The notes under the pieces: model-generated
Databases searched by the model: none
Seen by the model: the letters and a program-made list of their open reading frames with translations, nothing else
Told to the model about the DNA's origin: nothing
Program-made: the position numbers and the translations under genes
In this document: in pieces, positions 34,854-39,403 of the stretch
Layout of the letters: every line of letters starts with the position of its first letter
Position numbering within the stretch: the stretch's first letter is position 1
Assembly: GCF_001854805.1 (NCBI RefSeq)
Contig: NZ_MBLO01000231.1
Span: forward strand, 1-39,403
Direction: 5' to 3'
Length of the DNA stretch: 39,403 bases
DNA from: Pseudofrankia coriaricola
GTDB lineage: Bacteria > Actinomycetota > Actinomycetes > Frankiales > Frankiaceae

Positions 34854-36200
34854 ATGAGGACGTTGGTGCGGGGTGGGGTCGTGTTGCCGATGGCGCCGAG
34901 GCGGGCGCTGCTGCAGCCGGGATCGGTGCTGTTCGACGGGACGGAGATCCTCGCCGTCGGGACGGTGGAGGAGGTCGACGCCGACCCGCGGGCGGCCGGG
35001 CCCGATGTCGAGGTGATCGACGCGGCGGGGTTCGCCGTGCTGCCGGGGCTGCACAACTGCCACCTGCACTCCGGCCTGCTACGCGGGACGGCCGAGGGGC
35101 TCGCCCTGTTCGACTGGCTGCAGACCTACGTCGACCCGGCCCACCGGGCGCTCACACCCGAGATCGCCGAGGCGGCGAGCTGGCTGTGCTACGCCGAGGC
35201 GGTCCGTTCCGGCACCACCTCGGTCATGGACATGTGGCGTTTTCTCGACGGCTCGGCGCGCGTCGCCGGGCAGCTCGGCCTCAGGGCCACGCTCGTGCCG
35301 TATGTCGCCGACGAGGAGGGATACGACTACTTCGAGTCGATCGACTCGACCCGGGCGCTGCTCGCCGCGCACCGCTCGTCGTTCGACGGCCGGGTCCGCT
35401 CCTGGGTCGGCCTGGAGCACCTCTTCTACTGCACCGAGCGCGCCTTCGCCGACGCGGCCGCGCTCGCCGCCGAGTACGACACCGGCCTGCACGTCCACTC
35501 CAGCGAGAGCCGCTGGGAGGTCGAGGAGTCGCTGCGCCGCTATGGTCACCGGCCGCTGGCGGAGATCGCCCGGCGCGGCGCGCTCACGGACGGACGGGCG
35601 GTCGTCGCGCACTGCGTCTGGCTCGACGACGCCGAGATCGAGCTCATCGCCTCGACCGGCACCCGGGTCGCCCACTGCCCGGCGTCGAACATGAAGCTGG
35701 CCTCCGGCCCGGCGCCCGTCCCGAAGCTGTGGTCCGCCGGCGTCACCGTCGGCATCGGCAGCGACGGGGAGAAGGAGAACAACAACCTTGACCTCCTCGA
35801 GGAGGTGAAGATGGCGTCGCTGCTGCAGAAGCTCGTCGCCCTCGACCCGACCGCCGGCGACCCGTGGGACATCCTTGCCATGGCCACGATCGAGGGCGCA
35901 CGCTGCCTCGGCCTCGCCGACATCACCGGCAGCCTCGAACCGGGCAAGCGCGCCGACGTCATTACCGTCGACCTGCGCAAGCTGCACACCACTCCGCTGC
36001 TGTCCGGACCGGACGCCAACGTGGCCGCGCATCTGGTCTTCTCGTCCTGCGGCCAGGACGTCGACAGCGTCTGGGTCGACGGCCGCCGCCTGCTCGCCGC
36101 CGGCGAGCTGCTGACCTGCGACGAGGCCGCCGTCCGCGCCCGCGCCCAGTCCGCCGCGGAGGAGCTGTTCGCCCGCCGCGCCGCCCTCGCCCCCCGTTAG
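34854..36200 (+). CDS. amidohydrolase, MtaD/AtzA-like deaminase family
   Basis: A 448-residue metal-dependent hydrolase of the AtzA/TrzN/MtaD group (5'-methylthioadenosine/S-adenosylhomocysteine or guanine-type deaminases and chlorohydrolases). The metal site is built from H70 and H72 in HNCHLHSG, the His in LHVHSSESRWE, the His in VVAHCVWL and the Asp in GIGSDGEKENNN. The C-terminal LEPGKRADVITVDL is typical. The substrate, probably an aminopurine-like compound, cannot be fixed; SDGEKENNNLD is a variant of the more common S(D/N)GxxxNNxLD pattern. The TAG stop lies within the first bases of repeat copy 2. The gene is bracketed by two 71-bp direct repeats and stands alone. Confidence 0.9.
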   Translation: MRTLVRGGVVLPMAPRRALLQPGSVLFDGTEILAVGTVEEVDADPRAAGPDVEVIDAAGFAVLPGLHNCHLHSGLLRGTAEGLALFDWLQTYVDPAHRALTPEIAEAASWLCYAEAVRSGTTSVMDMWRFLDGSARVAGQLGLRATLVPYVADEEGYDYFESIDSTRALLAAHRSSFDGRVRSWVGLEHLFYCTERAFADAAALAAEYDTGLHVHSSESRWEVEESLRRYGHRPLAEIARRGALTDGRAVVAHCVWLDDAEIELIASTGTRVAHCPASNMKLASGPAPVPKLWSAGVTVGIGSDGEKENNNLDLLEEVKMASLLQKLVALDPTAGDPWDILAMATIEGARCLGLADITGSLEPGKRADVITVDLRKLHTTPLLSGPDANVAAHLVFSSCGQDVDSVWVDGRRLLAAGELLTCDEAAVRARAQSAAEELFARRAALAPR

Positions 36201-36269
36201 TGATCCTGGGGACAACGGCCGCCGGGTGTGCGAAGGAAGATCATTTTCGCACACCCTTTGGCCCTCTAG
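36199..36269 (+). repeat. 71-bp direct repeat, copy 2
   Basis: The same element as 34346-34416 with one change that lengthens the stem to 11 bp (GGGTGTGCGAA at 36224-36234 with TTCGCACACCC at 36246-36256), followed by TTTGG. It starts inside the amidohydrolase stop codon and may act as its terminator. Confidence 0.9.
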
Positions 36270-36425
36270 ATCCACGGGACCAGCCGCTTGCCGCGCCTGG
36301 CTGTGGGGCGGCCTCATGATCTGGTGGATTCCTCTCTGCTCCAGGCCGGAAAGTCCACCGGATCATGGAGGCGCCGCCCGTTCGCCAGGGCGCGGCCCGT
36401 CCCCGGTGAGCCGATACTGCTCGGC

Positions 36426-36448
36426 TGATCCGCGGAGCCCGCGCGGAT
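36426..36448 (-). terminator. possible GlcG-type gene terminator
   Basis: GATCCGCG and CGCGGATC, an 8-bp perfect stem with a 7-nt loop, 45 nt downstream of the stop. Confidence 0.45.
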
Positions 36449-36493
36449 CCCGTGGACAGGGCACCAGACCCGGGCGGACTGGCGGCCGGACGG

Positions 36494-37114
36494 TCAGAGC
36501 GCGGCGGCCGCGGCCCGGGCGACGGCCTGGTCGTCGTCGGCGGTGCCGCCGCTGACCCCGACCGCGCCGACGACGAGCCCGTCGCGTATCAGCGGGACGC
36601 CGCCGACGGGCCTCGCGGCCCGCCCCCGGCCGCTGACGTCGCCGAACCGGTCGTCGTCGGGGACGTGGCCGCGACCGGCACCGCCGCGGTACCCATTCTC
36701 GAGGTAACCGCCCTTGTCGTATCCGCCCTCGTCGTGCCTGTCGTGCCCGTTCGCGTCGTGCCCGTTCCCGCGGCGCCCGCCCCCGTCAGGATGGTCCGCG
36801 TGGAACCCGTCCGACCGGTAACGGTCCGCGTGGTGCCCGTTGTCGGCCTGCTCGGGCCCGCGGAAGCGGGACACGCTGGCCGCCGCGAGGTCGCGTACCC
36901 GCTCCTCGGCGGGCCGGGAGCGCCCCGCGTGGGCGGTGACCGCCTTGTTGATGGACACGTCGACGCTGCCGACCCAGGCGCCGTCCATCCGTACGTGCGA
37001 CACGAGGTTGCCGCCATCGTCGACGACGGCGATGTTCATCGGCTGGCCGAGCTCGCGCGCCCGCCGCTCGCCCGCCGCGATGACCCGGCGTGCGTCGGAC
37101 AGTGACAAGGTCAC
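36494..37114 (-). CDS. GlcG/HbpS-family protein with His/Asp/Gly-rich insertion
   Basis: A 206-residue protein of the GlcG/HbpS (heme-degrading/heme-binding-like) family. The N-terminal part (LSDARRVIAAGERRARELGQ, MNIAVVDDGGNLVSHVRMDG, GSVDVSINKAVTA) and the C-terminal part (PVGGVPLIRDGLVVGAVGVS, GGTADDDQAVA) are well conserved. Between residues about 88 and 165 lies an unusual low-complexity insertion rich in His (8), Asp, Gly, Arg and Tyr, which replaces the short family loop and is longer than in the usual 135-145-residue members. It could bind metal or be disordered. The GTG start follows GAGGGGGGA. Substrate and partner are unknown. Confidence 0.8.
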   Translation of the reverse strand: MTLSLSDARRVIAAGERRARELGQPMNIAVVDDGGNLVSHVRMDGAWVGSVDVSINKAVTAHAGRSRPAEERVRDLAAASVSRFRGPEQADNGHHADRYRSDGFHADHPDGGGRRGNGHDANGHDRHDEGGYDKGGYLENGYRGGAGRGHVPDDDRFGDVSGRGRAARPVGGVPLIRDGLVVGAVGVSGGTADDDQAVARAAAAAL

Positions 37115-37280
37115 GATCCCCCCTCACCTTCCACTGACGGGTCTCGTCGCCCCGTCGGCGCCGCCCCCGTGCCCTGCTGTGAATCTGGGCGGTCTGCCCG
37201 TCGCCGACGCTAGATCCGTCCGCGCCGCGGGGCGCCGTGCGCCACGTGGCACACCTGTCGCCCAGCTGGCGGCGGGGTGA

Positions 37281-37317
37281 GCGGTGGTCGTGGGAGGAGG
37301 GCTGCCACGACCACCGC
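37281..37317 (-). terminator. terminator of second VOC gene
   Basis: A perfect 13-bp stem (GCGGTGGTCGTGG and its complement) with an 11-nt loop, 33 nt after the stop at 37350. Confidence 0.7.
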
Positions 37318-37349
37318 GGTGTTCACCCGGCGGGCAGGACGCGCCCGGC

Positions 37350-37748
37350 TCAGGACGCCGGCGGGGCGAAGAACTCCAGCGCTATGCCGTCCGGGTCCTT
37401 GACGGCGAGGCCGGAGCCGTAGTGCGCGTCGACGATGTCGCCGTGCTTGATGTCCAGCTGCTCCAGCCGGTCGCGCCAGCTCTCCAGCTCGGCGCGATCC
37501 GCGCAGCCGAACGCGACATGGTCGAGGCCGGCCCGCCGCGGGCTGAACTCGCCCGCCCAGGTGCCCTCGGGGAACTGGTGCAGGCCGAACAGCTGCCCGC
37601 CGTCCAGGGCGTAGACGACGTGGCGGAACGGACCGGTGTCCTCGTCGAGCACCGGCTCGGCGCCGAACAGACGGGTGTACCAGGGGACGCTGGTCACGAG
37701 GTCGGTCACCGTGACGGCGACGTGCGTAACCGCGGGGAAGGACGTCAT
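37350..37748 (-). CDS. VOC-family protein (glyoxalase-like)
   Basis: A 132-residue vicinal-oxygen-chelate protein. It begins VTHVAVTVTDLVTSVPWYTR LFGAEPVLDE and ends DAHYGSGLAVKDPDGIALEF, both classic VOC segments. Likely metal ligands are the His in THVAV, the His in LDHVAFG and the Glu in ALEFF, so it probably binds a divalent metal. Substrate unknown. The ATG at 37748 has AGGAG eight bases upstream. It is monocistronic with its own terminator and is not closely similar to the VOC protein at 4211. Confidence 0.88.
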   Translation of the reverse strand: MTSFPAVTHVAVTVTDLVTSVPWYTRLFGAEPVLDEDTGPFRHVVYALDGGQLFGLHQFPEGTWAGEFSPRRAGLDHVAFGCADRAELESWRDRLEQLDIKHGDIVDAHYGSGLAVKDPDGIALEFFAPPAS

Positions 37749-38144
37749 CGGACGTCTCCTCTCTTGAGTCTCGTCTGAATCTCGTCGAGAAATCTCATCG
37801 GGCCGCTCCGGCGTGGAGTGCCGGAACCGGACGTCGCTGAAGCTAGGAAAGGCGACTTCCGCCGAGCTTCTTCGGGCCTGTCGGGGCCGCGACCGCGTCG
37901 GGGAAGGCCCAGGGAAGGTGCGGGTGAGCCGGGCTCGCGTCGGTCCGCTCGTGTGGGTCGGGGGACTGCGTGAGTCGAGCTCGTGTGGGTGGTCTGGGAG
38001 CAATACGGCGGTTGTCGGCGCGGAAGGTGTCGGGAAGGCGACCGCTGTCGTGGTTTCGCGGCGGGCCGGACCGGCCTCACCAGGCCGACAATCGTCGTCA
38101 TGGCGCTGGCTGAACGGGCACCGGTTGTCCTGGGGTGGCCCGAG
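37749..38144. other. intergenic region between divergent genes
   Basis: 396 bp between the VOC gene and the SARP-type regulator, which are divergently arranged. Both promoters must lie here; no clear operator was recognised. Confidence 0.4.
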
Positions 38145-39403
38145 ATGGAGATCCAGCTGCTCGGCGGCTTCGAGGTGACGCTGCGGGGCGCCCCGGCCGG
38201 TGGCGGCCGCGGGCGCGTCGAGGTGCTGCCCGAGGAGGTGTGGCGCCGCCGGCAGGCGGCGGCACTGGTGAAGCTGCTGGCGCTGGCGCCAGCGCGGCGG
38301 CTGCACCGGGAGCGAGTGCTCGACGCGCTCTGGCCCGACGTTCCCGTCGACGAGGCCGCGCCTCGGCTGCACAAGGCGGCGCACTACGCTCGCCGCGCGC
38401 TGCGCGACCCGGAGGGAGTTCTCCTGCGCGGCGAGGTCGTCACGCTCTGTCCGGACCGGGACGTGACCATCGACGTGCGCGTTTTCGAGGACCTGGCCGA
38501 GCGCGCCCTTGGCATTGACGGCACCGGTGGGCGTCCGCCGCGTGCCGCCGCCCGCGCGGCCGATAACCGGAACCTGCCTGGCGTCGGACCTGGCCCCGCT
38601 ACCGACGCGGTTGCCGGCGTGCGTCCTGGGGATCCACACGCCGCCGGCCCGCTCGACGCCGGCCGGCGGTCCGGCGGTGCTGGCGGGGGCGACGGGGCCG
38701 CCACGGCGGAGTCGGCGCTGGCGGCGCGCGCGGTGGACGCCTACGGCGGGTCGCTGCTGCCCGACGACCTGTATGAGCCGTGGACGCAGGCCGACCGCGA
38801 CCGGCTTCGGCTGCTCTACCTGCGGCTGCTGCGCGCCGCCGGCCGCTGGGACCGGGTGCTCGCCGAGGACCCGGCGGACGAGGAGGCCCACCTGGCGCTT
38901 ATGCGCGGGTACGTCGCCCGCGGTGAACGGCACGCGGTGCTGCGCCAGTTCGAGCGGATGGACCGGGCGCTGCGCCGCGAGCTTGGCGTCGGTCCCGGGA
39001 CCGATGCCCTCGCGCTGCGCGCCGCCGCCCTGGTCGCCCCACCACCTCCGGTGATATTGCCCCCGGCCCCGGCCCCGATCCCTACGCCCAGGCCGGCGCC
39101 GGCAGCCGCGGCCGCGACGCCCGAGGCCGAGGCGTCGGCGACCCATCCAGCCGCTCCCTCGTCGACAGACCAGGCGTCAGCCGAGGCGGAGGCGGAGGCA
39201 CCGGCGGCCGGCGGCCGGCGGCTCGACAGCGGTCGGTCTGATGGCGAACGGCGCGCGGGCGCGCGGGCTGACGCCCCGCGGGGTGCGCAGGTGGGCCTAC
39301 GGACTGGTCCGCGGCCTCCCGACAGCGTGGCCGCCGCGGACGGCCTGGTCGGGCGGGACGCGGAGCTGCGGTCGGTTGAGCACGTGCTCGCCCAGGTCGG
39401 GGC
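38145..39403 (+). CDS. SARP/AfsR-type transcriptional regulator (3' end outside window)
   Basis: The N-terminal 419 codons of a larger regulator. MEIQLLGGFEVTLRG starts an OmpR-type winged-helix domain (QAAALVKLLALAPARRLHRE, VLDALWPD, APRLHKAAHYARRAL). The bacterial transcriptional activation (BTAD) domain follows (YGGSLLPDDLYEPWT, RDRLRLLYLRLLRAAGRW, ADEEAHLALMRGYVARGERH, LRQFERMDRALRRELG). It is interrupted by a Gly/Ala/Arg-rich insertion. After a Pro/Ala-rich linker, LVGRDAELRSVEHVL marks the start of an AAA/NB-ARC-like ATPase domain at the window edge. Such proteins usually control secondary metabolism or development. The ATG at 38145 fits the family start; 38100 is an alternative. Confidence 0.85.
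   Translation, partial: MEIQLLGGFEVTLRGAPAGGGRGRVEVLPEEVWRRRQAAALVKLLALAPARRLHRERVLDALWPDVPVDEAAPRLHKAAHYARRALRDPEGVLLRGEVVTLCPDRDVTIDVRVFEDLAERALGIDGTGGRPPRAAARAADNRNLPGVGPGPATDAVAGVRPGDPHAAGPLDAGRRSGGAGGGDGAATAESALAARAVDAYGGSLLPDDLYEPWTQADRDRLRLLYLRLLRAAGRWDRVLAEDPADEEAHLALMRGYVARGERHAVLRQFERMDRALRRELGVGPGTDALALRAAALVAPPPPVILPPAPAPIPTPRPAPAAAAATPEAEASATHPAAPSSTDQASAEAEAEAPAAGGRRLDSGRSDGERRAGARADAPRGAQVGLRTGPRPPDSVAAADGLVGRDAELRSVEHVLAQVG

Noticed and set aside
34462-34857. A plus-strand open frame before the amidohydrolase
   Set aside because: Composition and codon use do not look like neighbouring genes, no family resemblance, and it overlaps the amidohydrolase start.
34346-36269. The repeats at gene 3' ends as integron attC sites
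   Set aside because: The size is right and each lies at a stop codon, but the RYYYAAC and GTTRRRY core sites are absent, the stem is a plain hairpin, and no integrase is visible.

Overview
The window is about 39 kb of very GC-rich DNA with strong G/C third-position bias. It carries F420-type split-barrel proteins, a SARP/AfsR-type regulator, an actinobacterial Lon under a probable HspR operator, and fragments of the TIR and AAA-like ATPase genes that are abundant in Frankia. This points to a filamentous actinomycete, most likely Frankiaceae (Frankia, Parafrankia or Pseudofrankia). The genus is inferred from family resemblance only.

0-12.9 kb is a mosaic of single-gene housekeeping and accessory units. 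In order: an HSL-type esterase (-), Lon protease (+), a VOC protein (+), a NeuD/PglD-type acyltransferase (-), a zinc-ribbon protein (-), an APH-type kinase (-), a PadR regulator (+), a cold-shock protein (-), and a run of F420/FMN split-barrel genes (-). The middle gene of that run is broken by three frameshifts. A TIR-domain scrap and a [3Fe-4S]-type ferredoxin follow. The gaps hold strong hairpins and two copies of a 76-bp stem-loop repeat.

13.2-31 kb is the core of the window, a large minus-strand catabolic cluster with a divergent LacI-type regulator. In transcription order it encodes a CUT2 sugar ABC transporter (ATPase, two permeases, lipoprotein binding protein), L-rhamnose mutarotase, L-rhamnose isomerase, a second ketol-isomerase-like protein of the L-fucose/L-arabinose isomerase family, a fused rhamnulose-1-phosphate aldolase/dehydrogenase (RhaEW type), rhamnulokinase, and LutA, LutB and LutC. 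Together these predict uptake of L-rhamnose, its conversion to dihydroxyacetone phosphate and L-lactaldehyde, oxidation of lactaldehyde to L-lactate, and oxidation of lactate to pyruvate. The lutA start lies 4 nt after the rhaB stop, which ties lactate oxidation physically to rhamnose breakdown. A pair of palindromes separates lutA from lutB.

31-39.4 kb holds a small secreted protein, an AAA-like ATPase remnant, a secreted seven-repeat RCC1 protein, a nucleotidyltransferase remnant, and an MtaD/AtzA-type amidohydrolase bracketed by two nearly identical 71-bp direct repeats. After these come a GlcG/HbpS-type protein with a His/Asp/Gly-rich insertion, a second VOC protein, and the 5' part of a SARP/AfsR-like regulator cut by the window end.

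No rRNA, tRNA, CRISPR array, intact transposase or phage gene was seen. The most notable points are the rhamnose-lactate operon fusion, several unannotated palindromic or repeat elements, and a cluster of decaying defence-type gene fragments.
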